The notes beneath the pieces are model-generated. The model did no database searches. It saw only the letters and a list, made by a program, of their open reading frames with translations, and was not told where the DNA came from. Positions 7,997-16,874 of a stretch of DNA of 64,000 nucleotides are shown here, piece after piece. The position numbers and the translations under genes were made by a program. The stretch is from Methanimicrococcus sp034006575 (GTDB lineage Archaea > Halobacteriota > Methanosarcinia > Methanosarcinales > Methanosarcinaceae): positions 21,610-85,609 of the forward strand of contig JAVESN010000001.1 of the NCBI GenBank assembly GCA_034006575.1, given 5' to 3'. How positions within the stretch are numbered: the stretch's first letter is position 1; each line of letters begins with the position of its first letter.

Positions 7997-9097
7997 TCAT
8001 GAAGACCGCTCATAAATCACATACTGATGTTCTTGAAGGATTTGAATCGCTTTTTTCAACGCTTCTTCTTCATAAAATTCAATTTTTAAAACACCTTCTT
8101 CAAATTCTCTGTTATGAATAATTCCGATGTTTTTAATATTAATCTGATTGTTTGCCAAAACGGTCGCAATCGCTGCAATTCCGCCGGTCTCATCCGGAAT
8201 GTCGCAATAGAAGGCAAAAGTTTTTTGAATCAATCCGGCAGCCGCATCCGGTACTGTTTGGCGGTAATCGTTGGCAGATGAAAACATATCATAAAGAGCT
8301 TGAGCCTCTTTTTTTTCAATTTTATCTTTCGTTTGTTCTAAAAAAGAAATAAATTTTTCCAAAATGACTGTGATTTTTTCGCTGTTTTCAACACAAATCT
8401 GCTGCCACATAACGGGCGAAGACGATGCGATTCGTGTCATATCTTTAAAGCCGCCGGCCGCCAATGTTTTCATCAATTCCTCGTCCGAATCATTTTCTTT
8501 GACATAATTGACAAGAGTTGTCGCCAATAAATGCGGCAGATGACTGATTGTTCCCGTAACGCAATCGTGCTGCTCATAATCCAAAACAATCGGAATCGCT
8601 TTTAAAGATTCGATAAAAGCGGTCATTTTTTCAACTTTTTCGGGCGAAACTTTTTCCGACAGCGTGAGAATGTAATAAGCGTTTTCAATCAATATCGCCT
8701 TGGAATTGGAATAACCCGATTTTTCCGAGCCGGCCATCGGGTGCCCACCGATAAAATTTTCTTCCATTCCGAGCGCGATGACTTCGTCATGAATCGGTTT
8801 TTTGACGCTGCCGACGTCCGTTAAAATACACATTTCGTCCACGATTTGTTTCAGTTGAGTTAAATAAGCGTTGTTAAAAGAGACCGGCGCGCACAAAAAG
8901 ATGTAGTCGCAACGGCTGAAATTTTCATCCACGGAAGAGCAGGCGACATCGACAACCCCTTCCTTGACGGCAAGCGCTAAGGATTCTTCATTCTTATTAA
9001 AAGCCACAATCTCCGAATCCGGGTGGTATTGCCGAACGGCTTTTGCAATCGAGCCGCCGATTAATCCGAGACCGATAAAACCGATTTTGAGCGTCAT
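7997..9097 (-). CDS. tyrA: Prephenate dehydrogenase with C-terminal ACT domain
   Basis: A 366-residue tyrosine-biosynthesis enzyme that oxidatively decarboxylates prephenate to 4-hydroxyphenylpyruvate with NAD(P)+. The N-terminal Rossmann motif is GFIGLGLIGGSIAKAV. Further signatures are LTDVGSVKKPI, FIGGHPMAGSEKSGY and the conserved SHLPHLLATTL. Residues ~285-366 (TFAFYCDIPDETGGIAAIATVLANN...) form an ACT domain, as expected for allosteric tyrosine feedback. AAGGA precedes the ATG at 9097. aroA, elsewhere in the window, belongs to the same aromatic pathway but is not linked. Confidence 0.95.
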   Translation of the reverse strand: MTLKIGFIGLGLIGGSIAKAVRQYHPDSEIVAFNKNEESLALAVKEGVVDVACSSVDENFSRCDYIFLCAPVSFNNAYLTQLKQIVDEMCILTDVGSVKKPIHDEVIALGMEENFIGGHPMAGSEKSGYSNSKAILIENAYYILTLSEKVSPEKVEKMTAFIESLKAIPIVLDYEQHDCVTGTISHLPHLLATTLVNYVKENDSDEELMKTLAAGGFKDMTRIASSSPVMWQQICVENSEKITVILEKFISFLEQTKDKIEKKEAQALYDMFSSANDYRQTVPDAAAGLIQKTFAFYCDIPDETGGIAAIATVLANNQINIKNIGIIHNREFEEGVLKIEFYEEEALKKAIQILQEHQYVIYERSS

Positions 9098-9133
9098 TTG
9101 CGTTCCTTTTTATTTTTAATTTATTTTTTTAAT

Positions 9134-9610
9134 TTATGTCTCTATATTTTTAATAAGCACTGTTTGAGAACATATTTCTATTTTATTGCATAAAAAACAC
9201 TCTTCCCACAATTCCGTTTTATCGGGAGTCGCTTTTTCAAAGCCGATGTGTTCAAAAAAATCGGGTGCGGTTGTTCGCGTGTAGATGGTTTTTAGGGTTT
9301 TTGACTCACTTGAAATTCGATTTTCAATTTCCGTTATCAATCGATTCAAAAGAAACTTTCCGATTCCTTTATTTCTGTAAGCCGGCAAAACGGCAATCGT
9401 ATGAATTTCATAAAACCCCAAATCTTCGTTTCGCGCTTTTATTTTTTCAAACACGGCGCAGCCGACAACTTTCTCTCCGGCGCGGGCGATATAAAAATCT
9501 TCATACGGAATTTCGTCGCGATCTAAAAAATAAGTTGAGAGAATAATGTCAATCGAGACAGCATCCTCTTTTTGGGCGCGGCATATTTTGATCTCTTCTT
9601 CTTTACCCAA
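9134..9610 (-). CDS. GNAT N-acetyltransferase, short ArgA-like
   Basis: A 158-residue GCN5-related acetyltransferase. The acetyl-CoA pyrophosphate loop is VLPAYRNKGIGKFLL (residues ~86-100), preceded by the beta-strand IHTIAV. The C-terminal WEECFLCNKIEICSQT with paired cysteines recalls the tail of short N-acetylglutamate synthases (WxDCxxCPxFPxC), so a role in the first step of arginine synthesis, feeding ArgB, is possible. The only usable start is TTG at 9610, preceded by AGGCGGG. Substrate not proven. Confidence 0.7.
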   Translation of the reverse strand: MGKEEEIKICRAQKEDAVSIDIILSTYFLDRDEIPYEDFYIARAGEKVVGCAVFEKIKARNEDLGFYEIHTIAVLPAYRNKGIGKFLLNRLITEIENRISSESKTLKTIYTRTTAPDFFEHIGFEKATPDKTELWEECFLCNKIEICSQTVLIKNIET

Positions 9611-9639
9611 ATTTATTTTCCCGCCTTTCTTTTTCTCTT

Positions 9640-10509
9640 TTAAATATCCATGCTTCCGCTTTTAAACCCTTCCAAATCCAAAGTCACATAAGAAAATCCG
9701 TTTCGCTTTAAAAAATCAATCAACTCATCCAGACACATTTGATTTTTCTTTTTTAAGAACAACTTCATTTCTTTTTTATCGACTTCAATTCGCGCGATTT
9801 TTCGGCCGGCGCCGTCGGCGTGGCAGCGAATTCGGATTTGTTTGGCGCCGATTCTTGCCGGGATTTTTTCTGCGTCCGCAATCCCTTTTAAAAGAGAGGG
9901 CGAAAGAGGCGTATCATATGAAAACCGCGTTGCCAAACAGGACATGGACGGTTTGTCGGCAACAGACAGCTTTCTTTTTTTTGCCATTTTTCGGACTTCT
10001 TCTTTTTTTATTTTTAAATCCGCCAGAGGCGTTTTTACTTTCGCGCCCGCCTTTTCTTTTTCCTGTTTTCTTTTTTGCTCGGCGATAAATAAAAATCCGG
10101 GGCGCGGGATCTCATCGGATTCGCTCAACAATCGATCCGAATCATTCGTTCCCTCTACGACGGTTTCAAATCCGTTTTCATCGGCGTATTTCAAAAGGGC
10201 GGCGATGATTTCTTTTTTGCAGGCATAACAGCGATTTTTTTGATTCATGCGAATTTCGGGAATCTCCAATATCTTTTTTTCAAGAATGATGTGTTTGATT
10301 CCGATTTCTTTGGCCGTTTTTTTCGCGTTTTTGATTTCCGCTTCCGCTGTCAACTCCGTTTGAATCGTGACGGCAATCGCATCGGATCCCAATTTGTCAA
10401 AAGCGATCGCTGCCAAAAGTGAACTGTCCGCACCACCCGAAAAAGCGACAACGACCCTTTTATTCTCTTTAAAAAATGTTTCCATTTTTTTTTCTTTTTT
10501 TGAAATCAT
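9640..10509 (-). CDS. larE: LarE-like ATP-dependent sulfur transferase (PP-loop)
   Basis: A 289-residue PP-loop ATPase of the LarE/ExsB type. The P-loop is VVVAFSGGADSSLLA (~17-31). There are three conserved-looking cysteines: CYAC (residues ~95-98) and SMSCLATRFSYDTPLS (~190-205). LarE adenylates a pyridinium dicarboxylic acid mononucleotide and adds sulfur in nickel-pincer cofactor synthesis. Single-Cys LarE sacrifices its sulfur, while three-Cys versions bind a [4Fe-4S] cluster as sulfur carrier; this protein fits the three-Cys class. No larB or larC is visible here. Met9 (10485) is an alternative start. Confidence 0.85.
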   Translation of the reverse strand: MISKKEKKMETFFKENKRVVVAFSGGADSSLLAAIAFDKLGSDAIAVTIQTELTAEAEIKNAKKTAKEIGIKHIILEKKILEIPEIRMNQKNRCYACKKEIIAALLKYADENGFETVVEGTNDSDRLLSESDEIPRPGFLFIAEQKRKQEKEKAGAKVKTPLADLKIKKEEVRKMAKKRKLSVADKPSMSCLATRFSYDTPLSPSLLKGIADAEKIPARIGAKQIRIRCHADGAGRKIARIEVDKKEMKLFLKKKNQMCLDELIDFLKRNGFSYVTLDLEGFKSGSMDI

Positions 10510-10581
10510 TTTTTTAAAATCACTTTTTTAAAATCATTTTTTAAAATCATTTTTTAAAATCATTTTTTAAAATCATTTTTT
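10505..10581. repeat. 14-bp tandem repeat, ~5 copies
   Basis: Head-to-tail copies of TAAAATCATTTTTT immediately upstream of larE, overlapping its first codons. Confidence 0.85.
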
Positions 10582-10748
10582 TTGTCTTCATTCTATTATT
10601 TATTGTTTTTATTAAATGATTTAATGGAATTTAATTTCTCTGATAAATGACAATTCATTTTTTTAAATTCCCTTTGAGGAAAAATTAATAAACTATTTCG
10701 TTTTTCAAATAACCGTTTATTCATTTCAAATTTAAAAAGTGTTTCAGT

Positions 10749-11243
10749 ATGGAAAATGCAACATATAAAGGAAAAACCTTTAAATTCGGTGACGATGTGG
10801 ACACGGACGCTGTGATTCCCGGGACGTATTTAATCTTTAACACGCCCGAAGAGTTATCCCGATATACATTTTGCGGGGTTCGGCCGGATTTTGTCACGCA
10901 AGTTCAGCCCGGGGATATCGTTGTCGGCGGAAGTAATTTTGGATGCGGCTCCTCAAGGGAACACGCGCCGCTGGCATTAATCGGCTCAAAGGTCAGTTGT
11001 GTCATTGCCAAATCTTTTGCGCGTATTTTTTATCGCAATTCCATTAACGTCGGCTTGCCGCTCATTGAATGCGCCGATGCCGATCGCATTTCTGAGGGCG
11101 ACCTTTTAGAAGTGGACCTCGGCGCGGGAATTGTCAAAAACTTAACTCAAAACGAAGAGTATCAAACCGTGCCGTTTCCGGACTTCTTATTACAGATTGT
11201 TGACGACGGCGGGTTAATCAAACACACGCAGAAAAACCTGTAA
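10749..11243 (+). CDS. leuD: 3-isopropylmalate dehydratase (or homoaconitase) small subunit
   Basis: A 164-residue swivelling-domain subunit of the aconitase superfamily, which pairs with LeuC/HacA to isomerise 2-isopropylmalate to 3-isopropylmalate. Visible signatures: FGDDVDTDAVIPGTYL, IVVGGSNFGCGSSREHAPLAL, VIAKSFARIFYRNSINVGLPL. In methanogens this family also serves as the homoaconitase of coenzyme B synthesis (HacB), and the large subunit is not in this window, so the exact substrate is open. leuB follows 148 bases downstream. Confidence 0.92.
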   Translation: MENATYKGKTFKFGDDVDTDAVIPGTYLIFNTPEELSRYTFCGVRPDFVTQVQPGDIVVGGSNFGCGSSREHAPLALIGSKVSCVIAKSFARIFYRNSINVGLPLIECADADRISEGDLLEVDLGAGIVKNLTQNEEYQTVPFPDFLLQIVDDGGLIKHTQKNL

Positions 11244-11391
11244 TTTTGGCGTGTTTGACAAAATTTTATTTTATTATTTTGTTACTTAATTATTTTATTA
11301 TATTTTATTATATTATTATTTTATTATTTTGTTATATTATTATTGAAAAACCGTTTCCTATTTTTTATTTTTTATCAAACAATGGAGAACT
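11244..11391. repeat. AT-rich spacer with ATTATTTT runs
   Basis: Between leuD and leuB, imperfect repeats of TTTTATTAT, ending in GGAGAACT just before the leuB start. Confidence 0.5.
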
Positions 11392-12534
11392 ATGAAAATG
11401 ACTCAATACAAAGTGCCGGTAATCGGCGGAGATGGCATCGGTCCCGAAATCGTTTCGGAAGGGCAAAAAGTAATCGACGCGGCCGGAGAAGTTTTCGGCT
11501 TTGACGTGGATTGGATTTCTTATCCGCACGGCGCCGACCATTATTTGGAAACCGGAGAATTAATTTCCGAAGAAACGCTTCGCGAGCTCGGACAGCACAA
11601 GGCGATTTATCTCGGCGCGCTGGGCGACCCGAGGCTGACGCCGGGCATTTTGGAAAAAGGCATTCTTCTCAACCTTCGTTTCGCGTTTGACCAATACATC
11701 AATCTTCGCCCGATTAAACTTCTCAAAGGCATCGAAACCCCCCTCAAAGATAAAACGGCGGAAGATATTGATTTCGTCGTCGTTCGCGAAAATACGGAAG
11801 ACTTTTACATCGGTATCGGCGGGCGCGCAACGAAAGGGCAAAAGAAAGACCTCTTGGAAGTCCAAAGGGCGCTGTATTCCGCAAAGTTCGGCCTTGACAT
11901 TGAAACCGACAGCGAAGAAATCGCTTATCAAATCGGCATGATTTCAAAAGAAGGCACCAAACGCGTCATGGAATATTCTTTTGATTTGGCGGCCGGCCGA
12001 AAACAACACCTCTCATCGGTGGACAAAGCCAACGTGTTGTCCGACATTTACGGTTTTTGGCGCGAAACTTTTGAAGAAGTCGGCAAAGGGTACCCGACGG
12101 TTCAAACGGATTTCAATTACGTGGACGCCGTTACCATGTGGTTCGTTAAAAATCCGGAATTCTTTGACGTCGTTGTCACGCCCAATATGTTCGGCGACAT
12201 CATTACCGATCTCGGTGCCATGATTCAAGGCGGACTCGGTTTGGCGCCCGGCGGCAATATCAACCCGAACGGCACCAGCATGTTTGAACCGATTCACGGT
12301 TCCGCTCCCAAATACAAAGACATGGACCGCGCCAATCCGCTCGCAACCATTTGGGCCGGCGCGCTCATGTTAGAAACGCTCGGCGAAAAAGAAGCCGCCG
12401 ATACCATCGTTTCGGCGATTGAGAAAAACATCTTGGAAAAGAAAGTCAACACCGTTGACATGGGCGGATCCGCCAAATGTTCCGAAGTCGGAACGGATGT
12501 CGCAAGAATCGTAAAAGAACTCGGTAAAAACTGA
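11392..12534 (+). CDS. leuB: 3-isopropylmalate dehydrogenase
   Basis: A 380-residue beta-decarboxylating dehydrogenase that converts 3-isopropylmalate to 2-oxo-4-methylpentanoate (leucine) with NAD+. Motifs: VIGGDGIGPEIV at the N-terminus, LRFAFDQYINLRPIKL, VVRENTEDFYIGIGG, the Mg/substrate region VVTPNMFGDIITDLGAMIQGGLG, and EPIHGSAPKYKD. The start ATG at 11392 has GGAG five bases upstream. Adjacent leuD makes a branched-chain (or 2-oxo acid elongation) pair. A homoisocitrate dehydrogenase role cannot be excluded by sequence. Confidence 0.92.
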   Translation: MKMTQYKVPVIGGDGIGPEIVSEGQKVIDAAGEVFGFDVDWISYPHGADHYLETGELISEETLRELGQHKAIYLGALGDPRLTPGILEKGILLNLRFAFDQYINLRPIKLLKGIETPLKDKTAEDIDFVVVRENTEDFYIGIGGRATKGQKKDLLEVQRALYSAKFGLDIETDSEEIAYQIGMISKEGTKRVMEYSFDLAAGRKQHLSSVDKANVLSDIYGFWRETFEEVGKGYPTVQTDFNYVDAVTMWFVKNPEFFDVVVTPNMFGDIITDLGAMIQGGLGLAPGGNINPNGTSMFEPIHGSAPKYKDMDRANPLATIWAGALMLETLGEKEAADTIVSAIEKNILEKKVNTVDMGGSAKCSEVGTDVARIVKELGKN

Positions 12535-12603
12535 GTTTTTTACTTTTTTATTTTTTTATTATTTTAAAAAACGGACGATAAAAAACGGACGATAAAAAAA
12601 TAT

Positions 12604-12628
12604 AAAAAAAGAAACGGGTTTTACCCGT
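12604..12628 (-). terminator. Terminator of argB
   Basis: On the minus strand the hairpin ACGGGTAAAACCCGT (12614-12628), overlapping the argB stop codon, is followed by TTTCTTTTTTT. Confidence 0.65.
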
Positions 12629-13526
12629 CATTTTCATCAAAAATCATGGTGCCGATTCCCGTATCTGTGAACAATTCGAGAAGGAGGGAATGCGGTGTGC
12701 TTCCGTTGATAATATGAACACCCTCAACGCCGCTTTTGACGGCCACTTCGGCGCCTTTGATTTTTGGGATCATTCCGCCCGTGATGATTTCATCTTTTAT
12801 CAATCCGTCGATTTCGGAAAGTTTTATTTTTGAGATACGGCTATCGCTGTCTTTCATATCTCTTAAAACGCCGGAAATGTCGGTCATCATAATGAGTTTT
12901 TTAGCGCCCAAAGCCGCCGCGATGTCGCCGGCGACCGTGTCGGCGTTAATATTGAGCGGGTGCCCGTTTTTATCAATCGCGATGGGAGAGATGACCGGAA
13001 TATATCTGTTCTCAATCATGATTCGCAGAAGGCGCGGGTTGATGATTTCGGTTTCCCCGACCCATCCGATATCGATGTCTTCTTCGTTTCCGTCCACGAT
13101 GATTTTTTGACTTTTCTTTTTATTGGCCATAATCAAGTTGGCGTCAATGCCGTTTAACCCGATGCCTTTAGCACCGTGTTTGTTGATTAAAGAAACCATT
13201 TTCGTGTTGATGTTGCCGACCAAAACCATCGTGGCGATTTCAAGCGTGTCGTCGTCCGTGACCCGAAGCCCGCCGATAAATTTGGGTTTCATTCCCATGC
13301 GCTCCATTTTATCATTGATTTCCGGTCCGCCGCCGTGAATGACAATCGGATTGATACCGACATAATGAAGCAAAACAATGTCTTGGATTATTTTTTCCAT
13401 AATCGTCGTGTCTTTCTCATGGTTTAACATAGCGTTTCCGCCGACTTTTATAACCATTGTCGTTTCCGAAAAATCTCGGATGTAGGGCAATGATTCAATT
13501 AAAACATCTTCCAATTTCAATGCCAT
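12621..13526 (-). CDS. argB: Acetylglutamate kinase
   Basis: A 301-residue amino-acid kinase that phosphorylates N-acetyl-L-glutamate in arginine synthesis. Motifs: TMVIKVGGNAMLN (phosphate-binding Lys and GG), IVIHGGGPEINDKMERMG, GLRVTDDDTLEIATMVLVG, NINADTVAGDIAAALGAKKLIMMTDISGVL and ITGGMIPKI. It is convergent with leuB; each gene has a T-rich 3' flank. The ATG at 13526 is the family's usual N-terminal position. Confidence 0.96.
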   Translation of the reverse strand: MALKLEDVLIESLPYIRDFSETTMVIKVGGNAMLNHEKDTTIMEKIIQDIVLLHYVGINPIVIHGGGPEINDKMERMGMKPKFIGGLRVTDDDTLEIATMVLVGNINTKMVSLINKHGAKGIGLNGIDANLIMANKKKSQKIIVDGNEEDIDIGWVGETEIINPRLLRIMIENRYIPVISPIAIDKNGHPLNINADTVAGDIAAALGAKKLIMMTDISGVLRDMKDSDSRISKIKLSEIDGLIKDEIITGGMIPKIKGAEVAVKSGVEGVHIINGSTPHSLLLELFTDTGIGTMIFDENDG

Positions 13527-13602
13527 TTTGTTTTCTTATCCTTTTATTGTTGGGTCCGTTTTTATTTATTCGTTTATATTTATTTTTGTTTTATAGTTTT
13601 AC

Positions 13603-13728
13603 GGTTTCCGGTTTATGGTTTCCGGTTTATGGTTTCCGGTTTATGGTTTCCGGTTTATGGTTTCCGGTTTATGGTTTCCGGTTTATGGTTTCCGGTTTAT
13701 GATTTCCGATTTATGATTTCCGATTTAT
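13603..13728. repeat. 14-bp tandem repeat, 9 copies
   Basis: Seven exact copies of GGTTTCCGGTTTAT followed by two of GATTTCCGATTTAT, exactly in register (9 x 14 = 126 bp), upstream of argB. Confidence 0.97.
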
Positions 13729-14278
13729 GGTTTATCGCTTACGTTTTTATGGTATTATCGGTTCTGCAGATTATAATTTTATGATTTTGCGGACTCGTAT
13801 TTTTTTCGGCCGTTTTTTCGGCCGTTTTTTCGTTTTCACGGAAGCAAATTTGTTTTTTTCGAGTTTGTTTGTTATGCCTTATGTATTTGTGTGTTTAAAA
13901 GTTTTGTTTTCTTTTTTTGACAAAATTATCGACAATTCACGAAGTCGGTTCTAAATCCGCGCGTTTTTTGGCCGTGCTCGTTCGATTGCGTTTTTGTTAT
14001 TCTTTTTTTTCGAATGTTTTGCTACCTTTTGATATCATTTTTTCCTCTCTTCATGCCTCTTTTTTTATAAACGGTATCCGTCTCCTCTCTCCTCGTTTCC
14101 GTTTTTATATTTATTAGATACCAATGTATATAATTATCTTGGCTCCGATATTGTTAAATTTATTTCGTCGAATCGGTGTCCATAGCGTCAATTTTTCGAT
14201 AAAGTATTTATATGAGCTTCTACAATTGCTTCTTAGCAATACAGTATCGTATTATAGTTATTGCGAAAGGTGATTAAG
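13729..14278. other. Intergenic region upstream of MC1, TATA box at 14206-14214
   Basis: About 550 bases of T-rich sequence with no supported gene. ATTTATATG at 14206-14214 is a good TATA box for the MC1 gene. Confidence 0.5.
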
Positions 14279-14569
14279 ATGGCAGAAACAAGAAACTTTG
14301 TTTTAAGAGATAAAAATGGTATCGAATCCGGTGTCTTTACCGGCAAACAACCCCGACAAGCCGCATTAAAAGTCGCAAACCGCGGCGCGGGCACAAAGAA
14401 AAAACCCGAAACCGTCATGCTCCGTGAAAGAGGAACTAAAAAAGTTCACGTCTTTAAAGCATGGAAAGAAACAGTCGACGCACCCAAAAACAGACCCGCA
14501 TGGATGCCCGCAAAAATCAACAAACCCTTTGTTGAGAAAGTCAAAATCGAAAAAATTGACGAAATTTAA
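14279..14569 (+). CDS. Chromosomal protein MC1
   Basis: A 96-residue monomeric DNA-bending chromosomal protein of Methanosarcinales and haloarchaea. The conserved core is obvious: TRNFVLRDKNG, GVFTGKQPRQAALKVANRG, RERGTKKVHVFKAWKE and APKNRPAWMP. The protein bends DNA and replaces or supplements histones. The start ATG at 14279 is preceded by GGTGATTAAG; an upstream TTG frame extension is not needed. It supports a Methanosarcinaceae origin of the window. Confidence 0.96.
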   Translation: MAETRNFVLRDKNGIESGVFTGKQPRQAALKVANRGAGTKKKPETVMLRERGTKKVHVFKAWKETVDAPKNRPAWMPAKINKPFVEKVKIEKIDEI

Positions 14570-14665
14570 TTCTTATTTCCGTTTTTTTGTTATACTCATA
14601 GGCAAAGCAACTTTTGCTTTGTCTGATCTTTTTTTAAATCCGTTCATCATTATTTTATCTGTTCG

Positions 14666-14725
14666 TTTTTATGATATTATCTCTCTGTTTTTATGATATT
14701 ATCTCTCTGTTTTTATGATATTATT
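14666..14725. repeat. 22-bp tandem repeat, ~2.7 copies
   Basis: TTTTTATGATATTATCTCTCTG repeated head to tail, in a 500-base T-rich spacer (14570-15070) with no gene. Confidence 0.85.
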
Positions 14726-14991
14726 TGCCGCATCCGTCGTTTTATCCCTATTCGTTTTTCTATAATTTCATTTGTTTATTTTTCATTATTTTATTGTTTT
14801 TATTTTTCATGATTTTATTGTTCATTTTTTATGATATTATCATTTTTCGTTTTTCGTTTTGTCTTTTGAAAATCAAGCGCCGTTTCCGTTGTAGGGCGCG
14901 CCTTTATTGGGAGGCCGCCGCTTTTCTCCTTCTTGATAAATCCGGTTTTTACGGGTTGAATTAAATGAACAAAACCGCTTTAACAATATCA

Positions 14992-15001
14992 TTTTTATAT
15001 C
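14992..15001 (+). promoter_or_regulatory. TATA box of mptA
   Basis: TTTTTATATC about 70 bases before the mptA ATG. Confidence 0.4.
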
Positions 15002-15070
15002 AACAGATATTTGTTAGCGGTATCATTCTGTAATTTTATTATACAAATTCGTTGTTGAGGTAAATAAAAA

Positions 15071-16024
15071 ATGTCAAAATGCCCGATTCTTCCGGATGTT
15101 CAGGCGAATCGTCCCAACGTTCCGATTAATCTGACGCGTGTCGGTGTGACCGATGTTAAAAAACTGATTGAAATCAAAAGAGAAAACAAAAGGCCGATTA
15201 TTTTAATGTCCTCTTTTGATATTTTCGTCGATCTTCCTTCAGACCGGAAAGGCGCCAATCTCTCTCGAAACTTTGAAGCGATCGATGAGATTTTAACGAA
15301 TATTTCCAATTCTCCGGTTTATGAAATCGAGAATTTATGCGGCGACATCGCCGAAAATTTAATCGGCCGCCATGAATACGCCTCTCGCGCCGAAGTTCGC
15401 ATGAAAAGCGAATACATGATTCGCCGAAAATCTCCCGCGACCGGCGTTGATTGTCAGCAATTCGTCGATATTTTCGCAGACGCCGTCGCCGAAAGAACGG
15501 AAGGCGCATGCGCCGTTCAAATTAAAAAATTAATCGGCGCCGAAGTGATGGGAATGACGGCGTGTCCGTGCGCGCAATCCATGATGCAGGAAGAGGCGGA
15601 GAACAAATTAAAAGAACTCGGCTTGGCGGATGACAAAATCGCGCTGTTTTTTGACGCCGTTCCGATGGCGACGCACAATCAGCGCGGCCGCGGAATCATA
15701 TCCATCCAAACGCTGGACACGACCGGCGTTCGTTTGGAAAACATCATTCGAATCATCGAAGAGTCCATGAGCTCCAACGTTTATGAAATTCTTAAACGCG
15801 CCGATGAAAAGAAAGTCGTCGAAGAAGCGCACAAAAATCCGAAATTCGTCGAAGATTGTGTTCGAACGATGGCCAAAAAAGTGACCGAAACCTTCCCGCA
15901 GCTCCCCGACGACGCCATCATTACGATTAAACAAATCAACGAAGAAAGCATTCACAAACACAACGCCTTTGCCGAACGCGTCGCCCGAATCGGCGACATT
16001 CGCTTTGAAATTAAGAACGGCTGA
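15071..16024 (+). CDS. mptA: GTP cyclohydrolase MptA (type IB-like)
   Basis: A 317-residue Fe(II)-dependent GTP cyclohydrolase that makes 7,8-dihydroneopterin 2',3'-cyclic phosphate, the first step toward methanopterin. Characteristic segments are LPDVQANRPNVPINLTRVGVT, MSSFDIFVDLPSDRKGANLSRN, AVQIKKLIGAEVMGMTACPCAQ (active-site Cys) and VPMATHNQRGRG. Length is typical. GTTGAGGTAAATAAAA precedes the ATG. It fits a methanogen needing tetrahydrosarcinapterin. Confidence 0.95.
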   Translation: MSKCPILPDVQANRPNVPINLTRVGVTDVKKLIEIKRENKRPIILMSSFDIFVDLPSDRKGANLSRNFEAIDEILTNISNSPVYEIENLCGDIAENLIGRHEYASRAEVRMKSEYMIRRKSPATGVDCQQFVDIFADAVAERTEGACAVQIKKLIGAEVMGMTACPCAQSMMQEEAENKLKELGLADDKIALFFDAVPMATHNQRGRGIISIQTLDTTGVRLENIIRIIEESMSSNVYEILKRADEKKVVEEAHKNPKFVEDCVRTMAKKVTETFPQLPDDAIITIKQINEESIHKHNAFAERVARIGDIRFEIKNG

Positions 16025-16035
16025 ACGGTCGATTT

Positions 16036-16155
16036 GTTCATTGACACTGTTATTGACATTGTTCATTGACATTGTTCTTGACATTGTTCTTGACACTGTA
16101 TTGACACTGTTCTTGACATTGTTCTTGACGCTGTTATTGACATTCTTCATCGACA
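16036..16155. repeat. ~12-bp imperfect tandem repeat
   Basis: About nine copies of TTGACATTGTTC with variants (TTGACACTGTTA and the like), starting 12 bases after the mptA stop codon. Confidence 0.85.
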
Positions 16156-16304
16156 CGGCCGGAATCGAGGAGGAAATATAATTCTCCTTTTTTTCTTTTT
16201 TTAAACACGTGCGATTAATTTGATAAAAATAAACCGCGCCAAACAGCAAAAACACCCGGCCGATTTAAGAAAGGAGAAAACTTCGACATATCGTTGTTTT
16301 TTAT

Positions 16305-16352
16305 ATTCATTCACGTCATTCATTCACGTCATTCATTCACGTCATTCATTCA
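16305..16352. repeat. 14-bp tandem repeat ATTCATTCACGTC, 3+ copies
   Basis: Three consecutive copies of CATTCATTCACGT in the DUF2098 promoter region. Confidence 0.85.
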
Positions 16353-16406
16353 ATTTTTCGTTGATTTAACAGAACGTTTTTATTCTTAGAAACATTCAAA
16401 TAAATC

Positions 16407-16721
16407 ATGGAAGAGCTCAAAGTTTTTGATATTCGCGGTTTGGAGATTAAAATCGACGATTATGTCAAATACATTAACACAGGAACCATCGGCAAAGTGA
16501 CCGAAATCATGGAAGACGAGGAGGGCGTATGGGTTTTTTTAGATTCAACGGAGCTTTATTACAAAGTTGAACTTTTAGAACTCACCGATGAAGTCGTCAA
16601 AGAAGAAATCAAACGCAGAGACTTAGAAGCCGATATCGAAGAAAAGATTCGCATTCGAGAACAAGCCATCGAATCCCTTCAAAACATAGAAAGCAGAGAC
16701 GCTCCCGGAGGCGCCGGTTAA
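16407..16721 (+). CDS. DUF2098 family protein (methanogen-associated)
   Basis: A 104-residue protein. The core IDDYVKYINTGTIGKVTEIMEDEEGVWVFLDSTELYY is the DUF2098 signature as I recall it; the family is nearly restricted to methanogens and has no assigned function. A charged helical tail (residues ~60-97) follows. There is no clear ribosome binding site upstream of the ATG. Confidence 0.75.
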   Translation: MEELKVFDIRGLEIKIDDYVKYINTGTIGKVTEIMEDEEGVWVFLDSTELYYKVELLELTDEVVKEEIKRRDLEADIEEKIRIREQAIESLQNIESRDAPGGAG

Positions 16722-16874
16722 TTCCGCCGAAACGATCTCAAAAAGAATGCCGCAACAGGCGGTATCTTTTTCATTTCTTTATTTTTTAATTGTCGTCTTA
16801 TCTTGTCTTTTATTTCTTGCCGCCGCCACCGCCACCGACTTTTCGTTTCATTGACACTTTACATCGGGATTTAA

